Of a DNA stretch of 64,000 nt, positions 54,907 to 64,000 are shown in pieces. A model generated the notes under the pieces. It was not told where the DNA came from and did no database searches. It saw only the letters and a program-made list of their open reading frames with translations. The position numbers and the translations under genes were made by a program. Origin of the DNA: Aliikangiella marina (GTDB lineage: Bacteria > Pseudomonadota > Gammaproteobacteria > Enterobacterales > Kangiellaceae). Location of the stretch: assembly GCF_007004765.1 (NCBI RefSeq), contig NZ_VIKR01000004.1:1-64000 (forward strand), written 5' to 3'. Positions within the stretch are counted from its first letter, which is position 1. Every line of letters starts with the position of its first letter.

Positions 54907-56385
54907 ATGCGAAGCATGCGTATTTTGACAGTCATCGTGATGACTAGTGCATCTATTTTAACCCTCATGACAGCATCGGCGAAGAGTAGCAATCAAGCCG
55001 AAACAACCTACGGAAACGAAAAAGCTATCGAGTTTACGGCTAATGACGGTCAAAAAACCGCGGCTTTCCAAGGTTCAATTCGGGTACCGGAAAACCGTCA
55101 TGATAAAAACTCAAAAACCATTGAAGTTGGCTATGTTCGCTTTCCCGCCACCGGCGTTAAAAATGGCTCACCCATTATTTATTTAGCCGGTGGTCCAGGC
55201 GGTTCAGGAATCGGTACAGCTAAATGGCGTCGATTTCCTTTATTTATGGCTATGCGTGAATTCGGTGATGTCATTGCACTTGATCAACGTGGTACCGGAG
55301 TATCAACCAAGGCACCGGAATGCATTTCTGACCAAACTGTCGCACACACCCAAAAAATCACCATGGCAGAGCTGACTAAAAAATATCGCCTCGCAGGAAA
55401 AAACTGCCTTCAATTTTGGCGGTCTAAAGGCTTTGATCCGCTGGGTTACACAACCCTGCAAAGTGCTCACGACTTAGACGACTTGAGAAAGCACTTACAA
55501 GCCGACAAAGTTACTTTATGGGGAATATCCTATGGAAGTCATCTTGCTTTTGCCGCAATGAAAATTATGGAGTCAAAAATCGACAAAGTCATTCTCGCTA
55601 GCGCAGAAGGCCTCGACCAGACGGTCAAATTGCCCGCGAGAACCTTCGCCTACTTTCAGCGTGTACAACAAGTCATCGACCAACAGCCGCTATTGAAAAA
55701 GCAATTCCCTGATGTTATCGCGATGATCAAACGGGTAAACAACAAGCTTGAAGAGTCGCCAATAATGATAAACATTCCTCGCAAAGATGGCGGAAAGTTA
55801 GCACTACTGTTCCAAAAAGGTCATATGCAAATGATTGCCTCAATGATGATCGCCGATCCTGGTCAATACCTAGCCATGCTACTCAACATCTATCAGGGAC
55901 TCGAAAGAGATGATACGCAATTACTTTCTGCCGTACTACAACGCGGTATGTTCAACGATAACCGCATAAAATTTAACCTAATGCCATTTGCCATGGACGT
56001 CGCCTCAGGAATTTCCGGCGAAAGGTTATCACTAGTTAATCAGCAGGCCAAAGATAGTTTATTAGGGGATATGCTCAACTTTCCGATGCCACATTTAAAC
56101 CAGATCGCATCAAACCTGGATCTCGGGGATAGTTTTCGTCAGCCAGCGGTGAATAACATCCCTACCTTGTTATTTACCGGCACTCTTGACGGTCGAACCT
56201 ATGTCGAAGGACAAAAAGAAGCGGTGAGAGGCCTTAATAACTTAACTCATATCCTGGTCGAGAATGCCGGCCATAATTTATTTACTGCGTCTCCCAATGT
56301 TCTTGAGGCAATGCAATTATTCATGCGCGACCAAAAGATTGAGACCAAGACTATTAAAACTCCCCTACCGCAACTCAAGTTATAA
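54907..56385 (+). CDS. Secreted alpha/beta-hydrolase peptidase (S33, TAP / prolyl aminopeptidase type)
   Basis: 492 residues. A signal peptide ends at about 25 (LMTASAKS). The S33 features are YLAGGPGGSGIG (oxyanion region), DQRGTGVS, the nucleophile WGISYGSHLAFA, the acid in FTGTLDGRTYVE and the final His in VENAGHNLF. A C-terminal cap as in tripeptidyl aminopeptidases fits its length, longer than simple prolyl iminopeptidases (about 310). It probably cleaves N-terminal residues from peptides outside the cytoplasm, complementing the M14 and S8 proteases. GGAG lies seven bases before the ATG. It is divergent from the LytTR regulator gene. Confidence 0.9.
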   Translation: MRSMRILTVIVMTSASILTLMTASAKSSNQAETTYGNEKAIEFTANDGQKTAAFQGSIRVPENRHDKNSKTIEVGYVRFPATGVKNGSPIIYLAGGPGGSGIGTAKWRRFPLFMAMREFGDVIALDQRGTGVSTKAPECISDQTVAHTQKITMAELTKKYRLAGKNCLQFWRSKGFDPLGYTTLQSAHDLDDLRKHLQADKVTLWGISYGSHLAFAAMKIMESKIDKVILASAEGLDQTVKLPARTFAYFQRVQQVIDQQPLLKKQFPDVIAMIKRVNNKLEESPIMINIPRKDGGKLALLFQKGHMQMIASMMIADPGQYLAMLLNIYQGLERDDTQLLSAVLQRGMFNDNRIKFNLMPFAMDVASGISGERLSLVNQQAKDSLLGDMLNFPMPHLNQIASNLDLGDSFRQPAVNNIPTLLFTGTLDGRTYVEGQKEAVRGLNNLTHILVENAGHNLFTASPNVLEAMQLFMRDQKIETKTIKTPLPQLKL

Positions 56386-56663
56386 TCGGTTAATCGCCTC
56401 GCATTAATTCTTAGCTACTCAATCCACAGTTTTAGTTATTCACAAAAACTGTGGATAAAGCTGTCAGTAACTAAAGGAAAGTTTAATCCAAGTCAGGAAT
56501 TTCGCGTCACGAGATATTTAGCACAAAATTCGATCGAATCATGACAGCAAAAATTATCGTGCCATCGTTAGGCTAATTATTTCATTGAGTTGAAATAATT
56601 CATTCACATCCATGTCATCCAAAAATCCTACGTTGGCCCATTATTTTGAATTTGGAGCTAAAA

Positions 56664-58397
56664 ATGACAAAAATTACTCGACGCCAATTCGTTCGCAATA
56701 CCATGGTTGGTATGGGCGGTGTGGTTGTATCTGCCGGTTTAGCAACTACAATGACTGGTTGTGCTTTAGACGAACTCAACAAAGCCCGTTTTATGCATGG
56801 CGTTGCTAGTGGTGATCCGCTCACCGACCGGGTTATTCTTTGGACACGTGTCACACCGCAAGAGGAACATATCGACAAGGTTAGAGTGTATTGGGAAGTA
56901 TCAAAGGATGAACATTTTCGTAAAATGGTCGTCACAGGTACAGCGATTACTCATGTCGATAAAGACTTCACCCTAAAAGTAGACATCGTCGGCCTCAAAC
57001 CGGGACGAAAATATTTCTACCGTTTTAAAACCGTTAATCACGTATCACCAGTCGGCACAACGAAAACGATTGCCTCGAAAGATGTTGAGCAAGTGAAGTT
57101 TGTTGTTGTTTCTTGCTCAAATTACCCAGCCGGCTATTTCAATGCTTATCAACAAGCCAGTCAACTCGAAGATATCGACGCCTCACTCCATTTAGGTGAT
57201 TATTTATACGAATATGCGCGCGGTGGATACGCGAGCGAGGACGCGGCAGCTCTTGGCCGAGAGGTGTTACCCGACGGCGAACTGCTGACGGTTAACGATT
57301 ATCGTCAGCGCTATGCCCAATATCGAACCGACCCAGACTTGCAAGCATTTCACCAGGCGTTTCCGATGATTGCTGTCTGGGACGACCATGAAGTCGCTAA
57401 CGATACCTGGAAAGAAGGTGCCGAAAACCATGATGATGCAACAGAAGGCGACTTCTTCGCTCGCCTACAAGCAGCCCTTCAAGCATACGCAGAGTGGATG
57501 CCAGTACGACCCAGAGTTGACACTGATGTCGCCTCCCTTTATCGCAGTTTCCAGTATGGTAATTTGGTTAACTTGATGATGCTAGATACCCGCTTGGTCG
57601 GCAGAGATAAGCAGCTATCATTAACAAACTACTTTGACGCCGCAGGCAACTTTGACATTCAAAGCTACTTCAGCGATATCAATAACCCTAACCGAACTTT
57701 ACTCGGTACTAATCAACTCACTTGGTTAACCCAACAATTAGCAAGTGACGCAAAATGGCAAGTGTTGGGACAACAAGTTTTGATGGGGAAAATGGAATTG
57801 CCTGGCGCCATTGCGACCGCACAACTGACCATACCAGAGTTTGCAGAACTCGCAGCGATAGCGCAACTTGCTCAAACTAATCCTGGAGCGCTTACGCCAG
57901 AACAACTGCAATTGCTTCAGGAAAAAGGCGCTCTACTGCAACTGCCAAGCCTTCCTTATAACCTCGATGCTTGGGACGGTTATCCGGTTGAGCGAGAACA
58001 TATTCTCCAAACCGCGCGAGCTAACCAATCCAACCTCGTCGTACTCGCCGGTGATACTCATAATGCCTGGGCAAACAATCTAGTCACTCAAGCGGAACAA
58101 GCTTCTGTTGGGGTAGAGCTAGCAACTGCGAGTATTTCATCACCAGGATTAGAGTCATTCTTGGGTCTTGATACACCTCAAGCCGTGCTGCAAACCGAAG
58201 CAGGCGTAGTCCAACTCATTGAAAACCTGCAATACGCAAACTTCTCTGATCGTGGCTTCTTGACCGTAACCTTCAGCCAAGATCAAGTCACTTCCAATTG
58301 GACCTATATCAGCGATATAAAGTCCAAGGACTTTACCGTGTTAGCGGCGAGAAACAAGCAGATAGTGGTCACTGACGGCAGCAACCAAATTGCTTAA
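56664..58397 (+). CDS. phoD: PhoD-type alkaline phosphatase, Tat-exported
   Basis: 577 residues from the ATG at 56664, with GGAG seven bases upstream. The N-terminus has a twin-arginine signal (TRRQFVRNTMVGMGGVVVSAG) and a lipobox-like MTGC, so it may be lipid-anchored. The PhoD N-terminal domain starts at FMHGVASGDPLTDRVILWTRVTP. The metallophosphatase core includes VSCSNYPAGYFNAY, LHLGDYLYEY, VWDDHEVANDTW and, late, LAGDTHNAW. PhoD enzymes use iron and calcium to hydrolyse phosphodiesters and monoesters. A hairpin closes the gene at 58414. Confidence 0.94.
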   Translation: MTKITRRQFVRNTMVGMGGVVVSAGLATTMTGCALDELNKARFMHGVASGDPLTDRVILWTRVTPQEEHIDKVRVYWEVSKDEHFRKMVVTGTAITHVDKDFTLKVDIVGLKPGRKYFYRFKTVNHVSPVGTTKTIASKDVEQVKFVVVSCSNYPAGYFNAYQQASQLEDIDASLHLGDYLYEYARGGYASEDAAALGREVLPDGELLTVNDYRQRYAQYRTDPDLQAFHQAFPMIAVWDDHEVANDTWKEGAENHDDATEGDFFARLQAALQAYAEWMPVRPRVDTDVASLYRSFQYGNLVNLMMLDTRLVGRDKQLSLTNYFDAAGNFDIQSYFSDINNPNRTLLGTNQLTWLTQQLASDAKWQVLGQQVLMGKMELPGAIATAQLTIPEFAELAAIAQLAQTNPGALTPEQLQLLQEKGALLQLPSLPYNLDAWDGYPVEREHILQTARANQSNLVVLAGDTHNAWANNLVTQAEQASVGVELATASISSPGLESFLGLDTPQAVLQTEAGVVQLIENLQYANFSDRGFLTVTFSQDQVTSNWTYISDIKSKDFTVLAARNKQIVVTDGSNQIA

Positions 58398-58413
58398 TTA
58401 GCATTAACACTGA

Positions 58414-58441
58414 GACCAGGCTCAAAATATTGAGCCTGGTC
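58414..58441. terminator. Hairpin after phoD
   Basis: GACCAGGCTCA (58414-58424) pairs perfectly with TGAGCCTGGTC (58431-58441) around a six-base loop, 17 bases past the stop. The T-run is poor, but the 11-bp stem is strong. Confidence 0.75.
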
Positions 58442-58575
58442 ACTATTATCACATCGCTCTTTCTCGGCGAGGCACCTCAGCCTGGGTAGGTTAAATATGA
58501 CGCCCAATTCTTTGCGACACCGATGAAATCTCTTATTGAAATAAGCGGAGATTTTTTCCCCAGTTTGCTTACTAA

Positions 58576-59379
58576 ATGCGGTTTAATGGGACAAGAATAA
58601 AAACTCATCTATGGACGACAATTGTGGCGAGCTCAATCATCAATCGAATTGAAGGCATTTTTATCATCATCAATACCTTACTACCGATATTCTTGCTAAT
58701 CGTTTTAAGTACTCTTTTTACGCTCACATGGCAAAGCGCGAGTGAATCGATCAGTCAATATTCTCAGTCACTTCAACAAATTGTCGACAAAGCGCAAGTT
58801 GCCAAAAAAGAGCTGCAAAAAGCAAGTGAAGATATTGCTGATATGGCAGTTAATATTCAGAAAAACGGCGAAAAAATTGTCACCAAAGTTAATAAGATGA
58901 CGACAGCGTTTAACCAAACCGTCGACGGATTTGGTAATGTTTTTGAAGGCGCGGTCGACAAACTCTCGCTTGACGTAAAAATACCCGTTATCAAAAAAAC
59001 TATCCCAATAAAATTTGGAAAAGTTTTATCCAAACCAATGAAAAATGTCGGTGATGCAATATCAAAACCTTTTAAGCCATTGAGTAATTCATTTGCTGAT
59101 CTTGGTAACTCGGTTGCAGAAATCAAGTCAGAGGTCGCCGCGGTCGCGGTTAAACTTCAAGAGATCCGTAAAATGGAAATATATCTAGATGCGGTAATCA
59201 TTGAGTACCAAAAAGTTATTGATTCGCTAGCGGAACTAGCGACAACCATTGGTAGGTTGTTTTATTGGTTAGGGATCACAATGACAGTGCTGGTTATTTG
59301 GTTTTTCTTTAGCTACCTTCTCTGGGCAAGACGCAGACTAATAAGCGGCGTTGCGCTCATTAAAGGGGCGAAGGCATAA
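58576..59379 (+). CDS. Membrane protein with central helical domain, unknown function
   Basis: 267 residues. A hydrophobic segment lies at about 29-52 (IFIIINTLLPIFLLIVLSTLFTL) and another at about 230-252 (FYWLGITMTVLVIWFFFSYLL). Between them is a 170-residue helical, coiled-coil-like region (SISQYSQSLQQIVDKAQVAKKELQKASEDIADMAV), with a break at KLSLDVKIPVIKKTIPIKFGKV. The layout recalls receptor ectodomains but there is no output domain. I do not recognise a family. The ribosome binding site is weak, so the start is less certain. Confidence 0.7.
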   Translation: MRFNGTRIKTHLWTTIVASSIINRIEGIFIIINTLLPIFLLIVLSTLFTLTWQSASESISQYSQSLQQIVDKAQVAKKELQKASEDIADMAVNIQKNGEKIVTKVNKMTTAFNQTVDGFGNVFEGAVDKLSLDVKIPVIKKTIPIKFGKVLSKPMKNVGDAISKPFKPLSNSFADLGNSVAEIKSEVAAVAVKLQEIRKMEIYLDAVIIEYQKVIDSLAELATTIGRLFYWLGITMTVLVIWFFFSYLLWARRRLISGVALIKGAKA

Positions 59380-59518
59380 TCCCTTGCTGATGATTGAGTG
59401 CGAAGGATGCCTTGCTAATGGCGCCATGCGGATAAACGGCTCACAAAGATGTTCGACACAACACGCCACCGAGTGTTGACAGTGTCCACCAATAAATACC
59501 GTGTGCTTTGTAATCAGG

Positions 59519-61495
59519 CTACTCAGTCTTATATTGTTGAATCAACTGGTCGGTATTTCTGACATTTTGGCTAATATTTTCTGATGCTATGCTGATTTGT
59601 TGCGCAGCGGTCATACCCTCGATTGACTTATTGTGAATATCGACAACGTTTTGATTGACCTCTTCCAGCGCAGTGCATTGCTCTTGAATATTAATCGACA
59701 CCGAGTCGGTTGTTTCTTCGACATTTTCCGCAACCGCTACGATGGCTTGTAACGCCGCTTGTACGCTCGCTGTGCTTTCTGATGCCGAGGAAGCTTGTTC
59801 TTTCGCGTCATTAATCGTTGCAGATGTCGAGGTTGAACTGTGTTGTAACTCTTCGACTAATGTTGAAATTTGGACTGTACATTCCTGAGTTCGACTCGCC
59901 AAACTACGCACTTCATCGGCAACCACCGCAAAACCACGACCTTGTTCGCCAGCTCTTGCCGCCTCGATAGCCGCATTGAGTGCCAGCAAGTTGGTTTGCT
60001 CGGCGATACTTTGAATCATAATCACTATTTCAGAGATACCATTGACTCGCTCTTGCAACTGAGTGATTGACTCCACAGACTCTTCCATCATTCGTGCAAC
60101 ATTTTCCATGCCACTGACAGCATTGACCACCACATTGTTGCCGGTATTTGATTGCTGCGAGACTTCCTTTGCCGCTTCTGCATTATCCGCGATAGCTTGG
60201 GCAATCACTTGAATATTTGCACTCATTTGCTCGACCGCTGCAGCGATCATTTCAACACGAGTATTTTGTTTGGCAATGTTTTCAAAATTGTTTTGAATAG
60301 CTGCGTGAGTTTCATCAGTGGCGACACTGATTTTCTGAGAGCCTTCTTGGATGTCATGCAAATCTTTGGAAAAGCGGCGCGTCATCAAATTAATATTTTC
60401 CGCACTTTGGCCAATTTCATCGCTCAGTAATACTGGAATTTCGTCTGCCAGATCGCGATTATCGATCACTTCTCTAATCCCTTTTGCAATGAGGAGCGAT
60501 TGCTCGTTACGACGTCTAATCATGGCGACAACTAAAAACGTTACAGCCAAACCAACGAATAGAGTGATTAACTCGACGACTAGAATAGTAAACGCTTTTG
60601 AACGGTTTTGTTCTGCTAGCGCCAATGCAGTTTGCAGCCCCTGTTCCTCGCCCTTCCGCAGGATATCAATTCTTGTAGTTGCCACTTGAAACCATTGTGC
60701 GGCAGATATACCAAAATCAGAATTCAGAGAAGAAACTTTATTTCGGATATCCTCCACTTGTTTAAACTCATTCGCACGCATCAGATCTCGCCATTTTTTT
60801 AAAGTTTCCTCGGGAGCAAGCTGCATTGCTTCTTCAAGAAACACTTCTTGTTTTACTAACAACCCTATATGACGTCGACGTAAGTTGTCGGGAAAGTTAT
60901 TGGCTCCTAACACATTTGCTAGCACAGCCCTTTCTATCCCTGCAGATTCTTTGACTAACGATAAAGCTGCTATTGCGAATAAGTAATCTATGACTTTGGG
61001 ATCTTCACTGAGTTTTCCGGCGATGTTTACTAGTTCGATCCCCAAGCTGTTAATACGCGTGTAATAGCCGAGCGCATTGGACAGTTCAATATTAAGTGTA
61101 TCAACTCGCGATCTCACTGAGTTGATATTCTTTAATTCAGTCAACATCGCTTCAACTTTGTTACCAAATTGAGAGCCAACTCTCTTCCGACTTTGACTAT
61201 TAACCACAATATCAAGGGCCGAATCTGTAGCCCGCCTTTGTTGTCGAAGTTCTAAACCGAGTTGGCCACCTTCAGACCCAAGGAACCCAGCGGAATATCC
61301 TCGCTCTTTCTGTAATTCGTGAACCAGCGCCAATACCTCGTAACTAGCGATAGCATCGGTTTTATCATGCTCTGCTTGCTTCATAGTTGAATAGGCATTC
61401 ATGGAATCGTAACTGACAATTGCAGCCAAAAGAATACACGGAAAAAGAATCAAACCTGTCATGTGACGGGACAAATAACTAACCAACATGCCCAT
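59519..61495 (-). CDS. Methyl-accepting chemotaxis protein with NIT sensor domain
   Basis: 658 residues. A membrane segment at about 12-30 precedes a periplasmic NIT (nitrate/nitrite-sensing) domain at about 45-285, with [19 protein letters not shown] as its signature. A second membrane segment is at about 303-327, then a HAMP-like stretch and the receptor signalling domain to 655, with the hairpin tip [36 protein letters not shown]. It would signal through CheA-CheW arrays encoded elsewhere. It is a single gene. The CheA-like cluster at 36 kb lacks CheW, so a link between the two is not implied. Confidence 0.93.
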   Translation of the reverse strand: MGMLVSYLSRHMTGLILFPCILLAAIVSYDSMNAYSTMKQAEHDKTDAIASYEVLALVHELQKERGYSAGFLGSEGGQLGLELRQQRRATDSALDIVVNSQSRKRVGSQFGNKVEAMLTELKNINSVRSRVDTLNIELSNALGYYTRINSLGIELVNIAGKLSEDPKVIDYLFAIAALSLVKESAGIERAVLANVLGANNFPDNLRRRHIGLLVKQEVFLEEAMQLAPEETLKKWRDLMRANEFKQVEDIRNKVSSLNSDFGISAAQWFQVATTRIDILRKGEEQGLQTALALAEQNRSKAFTILVVELITLFVGLAVTFLVVAMIRRRNEQSLLIAKGIREVIDNRDLADEIPVLLSDEIGQSAENINLMTRRFSKDLHDIQEGSQKISVATDETHAAIQNNFENIAKQNTRVEMIAAAVEQMSANIQVIAQAIADNAEAAKEVSQQSNTGNNVVVNAVSGMENVARMMEESVESITQLQERVNGISEIVIMIQSIAEQTNLLALNAAIEAARAGEQGRGFAVVADEVRSLASRTQECTVQISTLVEELQHSSTSTSATINDAKEQASSASESTASVQAALQAIVAVAENVEETTDSVSINIQEQCTALEEVNQNVVDIHNKSIEGMTAAQQISIASENISQNVRNTDQLIQQYKTE

Positions 61496-62011
61496 TAATT
61501 AAATACCTACTATTTAGAATAAAACACCCCTCATTAGCTAAGAATAGTCCGTATATTTGAAAACCACCGAATAAATCTTCGATTTTTCCGATGGAACCGA
61601 ATAAGCCGAATTAAACAACTTGGACAAAAGTTAAATAACTCGTCTCACTGCAAGCAATCTTTTAGCGATATGTCAGCGAGATAAGAATCGTTCATCGCCA
61701 ACAATCAGTAAGCATCGAGTACGCTTTATCCAAGCAAGCTTGGTGCGCTTACACAATAATTCACTAGGTAAGTTGTTGAAATATATAGAACTAGCTATAT
61801 TTTTTCGATATTTTAGATGCCATTAATGCTACTCTTTTCGCATAAAAATGTTATGCTTAACTTATTAAAAAATAACGATAAATAACCTATATTTAATAAA
61901 TTAACTGTGTTTTTGAGTGAAATTAGTGGTTTTCGGCTCATTGATTGTTTGTTTTTGGGCTTGTGTAGAGACCTCAACGTCACTCTATTCAACTAGTTTG
62001 CAGAACATTTA
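61496..62011. other. Divergent intergenic region
   Basis: About 515 AT-rich bases between the chemoreceptor and kinase genes. No RNA gene or coding sequence is evident, and no strong palindrome was found. Confidence 0.4.
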
Positions 62012-64000
62012 ATGATAAATATTCCGGGATATACCATACACAGCCAGTTAGGTGTCGGCGGCATGGCAACCGTATATCGTGCAACGCAAGATTCGCTGCG
62101 GCGCGAGGTCGCGCTGAAAGTGGTCAGCAAGCACGACAAACTGGAACCTCAATTCAAAAAGCGTTTCATTCATGAAGGGCATGATCTCGCTTCTCTGCAG
62201 CATCCGAACATCGCCACAATCTACGATATTTCTCAAACTGACGATTACAGCTACTATGCGATGGAGCTACTCAAGGGTGGGTCTCTCACCGAGCGTATGA
62301 TGAAAGGGCTAAGTCTTGATGAAGCCTTCAAAATTATCATTCAAATCGGTGAAGCGCTCGATTATGCTCACGAAAATCAAATTATTCATCGAGATTTAAA
62401 GCCTGGAAATATTCTTTTTAGAGACTACTCAACGCCAATTCTCACCGACTTTGGGATTGCCAAAAATATTAATCGCGACACAAAACTCACGCAAATCGGT
62501 GTGCTCGTAGGAACCCCATCCTATATGAGCCCTGAGCAATGTCGCGCTCGGCCGGTCGATGGAAATTCTGATCAGTATTCTCTATGTATATTGTTTTTTG
62601 AAATGATCACTGGCTACTTACCATTTGATGCTGATGATCCGATAGCAATAGCAACCAAACAAGTCACCGAGCCGGTACCCAAATTACCAGAAAAGCTCAG
62701 AGCGCTTCAGCCTGTCATCAATATCGCGATGGACAAAGAGCCAGAGCAACGATACACCTCGGTTGGCGAGTTCTGTCGAGTCTTGAAGGATTTGCTGGAA
62801 AATGACAAATCGTTAAAACCGCATTTGCTCGACATCACCAGACGAATTTCGGATGACGATACCGATGTGAGTACGAGCTTTAAGCAACCGCCTGGGTTAC
62901 TTGACTCAATTCCCGATCCCGGTCATGCGCAGCTCGATATCCCCACGGCAGAGGAGTTCTGGAATGAACCATCCAGTCGAAGAACTTGGCTGTTAACTGT
63001 GCTGCTGCTCGTGACGATGAGCTACGGTGCGATTTACTATTACGACAATTATTACATGAAACAAACCTCAGAAGAGGCGGCTCGTTTTATTCCGGTACTG
63101 ATGCGGCAAGCAGAGCGACAGGTCGCAGCTTCTCAGCTATTAACGCCTGCAGGGAATAATGCGCTTGAGTCCTTGTCAAAAATTCTAGAGATGGATCCTG
63201 AGAATCGTCCTGCTCGGCAAATGCTCGATGACTTAGCAACCACCTACGAAATCAGAGCGAGAGACCTGCTTAACGACAAAAATTATCCGGCAGCCGAAAC
63301 GGAAATTATCAACGGGCTACGATTTGTTAGTGATCACAAAGGCTTAATAAGCGTTCAAAAACAACTGAATGAAGCGCTGAACGAAATCGAAAGAAAACAA
63401 ATAATCGCCAAAAAACTAAAGCAAATTGATAGCTTGTTTGCTGCCAAACAATATATAAAACCTGCAAACAACAATGCTGCATCAGAAATTAATAAAGTAC
63501 TCGCCCTCGATCCCGAAAACGAACAAGCATTAGCTGTCCAAGAAAAAATCGAAACCATCGAAGAAAAGCGACTGAAGGCATTGTTGGATAGCAATAAGCT
63601 CTCACAACTTTCAGCAGAAATAAAAATTACCCTAAACTTGCTGCCCAATAGCCTCAAAATACGCGCAATAAAAAAGCAACTCGATCAACTTATTCATCAA
63701 AAACAGACTCAAGCCGAAGTGGCAAGCTTTCTACAAAAAGGCGATCGCCAATTAAAACGCGGCAATTTAAATGAACCATCGGAAAATAACGCCTTATATC
63801 ACTTTAAAAAGGCCCAAGCGTTATTACCTGAAAGTCGCGAAGTTAAAAAAAAACTTCAAGAACTCGCCGAACAATTTAACTTACGTGCACAACAACAAAT
63901 CAATCAAAAGCAATTTTCTCAAGCGCTAGTGTCTATCGACAATGGTTTGCGAGCGGACCAATCCAATAGCGCTCTTTTAACCTTAAGAGAAAATTTAGAG
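62012..64000 (+). CDS. Hanks-type Ser/Thr protein kinase with membrane segment and TPR-like tail (3' end beyond window)
   Basis: The first 663 residues are in the window and the frame is still open at the edge. The kinase domain (about 7-265) is complete: glycine loop GVGGMATVY (14-22), Lys36, catalytic loop HRDLKPGN (126-133), DFG at 146-148 and GTPSYMSPEQ. Unlike the kinase at 5366 it has a canonical HRD. A polar linker leads to one membrane segment (about 326-345). The remainder is a series of helical repeats (LSKILEMDPENRPARQML, INKVLALDPENEQALAV, FKKAQALLPESREVKKKL) of TPR type, likely periplasmic. A ligand- or partner-sensing role for this tail is inferred. Confidence 0.92.
   Translation, partial: MINIPGYTIHSQLGVGGMATVYRATQDSLRREVALKVVSKHDKLEPQFKKRFIHEGHDLASLQHPNIATIYDISQTDDYSYYAMELLKGGSLTERMMKGLSLDEAFKIIIQIGEALDYAHENQIIHRDLKPGNILFRDYSTPILTDFGIAKNINRDTKLTQIGVLVGTPSYMSPEQCRARPVDGNSDQYSLCILFFEMITGYLPFDADDPIAIATKQVTEPVPKLPEKLRALQPVINIAMDKEPEQRYTSVGEFCRVLKDLLENDKSLKPHLLDITRRISDDDTDVSTSFKQPPGLLDSIPDPGHAQLDIPTAEEFWNEPSSRRTWLLTVLLLVTMSYGAIYYYDNYYMKQTSEEAARFIPVLMRQAERQVAASQLLTPAGNNALESLSKILEMDPENRPARQMLDDLATTYEIRARDLLNDKNYPAAETEIINGLRFVSDHKGLISVQKQLNEALNEIERKQIIAKKLKQIDSLFAAKQYIKPANNNAASEINKVLALDPENEQALAVQEKIETIEEKRLKALLDSNKLSQLSAEIKITLNLLPNSLKIRAIKKQLDQLIHQKQTQAEVASFLQKGDRQLKRGNLNEPSENNALYHFKKAQALLPESREVKKKLQELAEQFNLRAQQQINQKQFSQALVSIDNGLRADQSNSALLTLRENLE

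Noticed and set aside
59519-61495. Linking the NIT chemoreceptor to the CheA-like cluster
   Set aside because: It is 17 kb away on the other strand, and the CheA-like kinase lacks the CheW-type domain needed for classical arrays.

Overview
The window looks like chromosome from a free-living, probably marine, Gram-negative gammaproteobacterium of moderate GC. The grounds are a two-partner-secretion adhesin, an autotransporter barrel, lipoproteins with lipoboxes, many c-di-GMP and chemotaxis-type signalling genes, secreted M14 and S8 proteases, a PhoD phosphatase and YjdM. A Kangiella/Aliikangiella/Pleionea-like or alteromonad-like relative would fit, but I cannot fix the genus. I see no rRNA, tRNA, CRISPR array or prophage. 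The only mobile-type sequence is one broken REP-associated transposase.

Layout. 1-16.6 kb is an envelope and surface block: a filamentous-haemagglutinin-type adhesin cut by the left edge, a small HExxH protein, a Hanks-type Ser/Thr kinase, an alpha/beta hydrolase lipoprotein, and a co-directional set of Sel1-caspase lipoprotein, autotransporter-barrel protein and three-haem-motif lipoprotein. An ECF sigma factor with two small membrane proteins follows. 16.9-25.4 kb is mixed: an XRE-membrane protein, a di-haem oxidoreductase with a long Gly-Asn tail, a DUF5694/TraB-like protein, an active-looking HD-GYP phosphodiesterase, an endonuclease/phosphatase-fold lipoprotein and unknowns. 25.6-35.1 kb has a CadC-like membrane regulator divergent from an amidohydrolase, then an M14 carboxypeptidase divergent from an S8 protease.

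35.5-44.6 kb is the most distinctive part. It is a compact signalling cluster: small secreted Cys-rich protein, receptor-fused CheA-like kinase without a CheW domain, MCP-like mini-receptor, two CheC/CheX-type proteins sharing the same C-terminal tail, and CheY. A PAS-GGDEF cyclase and an HD-GYP protein that has lost its HD pair follow. No cheW, cheR, cheB or flagellar gene is present. I infer a self-contained phosphorelay that may feed into c-di-GMP control.

44.7-64 kb holds a secreted coiled-coil protein, a MarR/CPBP-protease pair with two palindromic operators, a small membrane protein, a periplasmic solute-binding protein, yjdM, the transposase pseudogene flanked by 13-bp inverted repeats, a molybdopterin oxidoreductase, a membrane-anchored LytTR regulator, an S33 peptidase, PhoD, a membrane coiled-coil protein, a NIT-domain chemoreceptor and, cut by the right edge, a second Ser/Thr kinase built like the first (kinase, membrane segment, helical repeats).

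TTG starts with good ribosome binding sites are used at least twice (23494, 33239), and several starts were moved inward to match a ribosome binding site and signal peptide.
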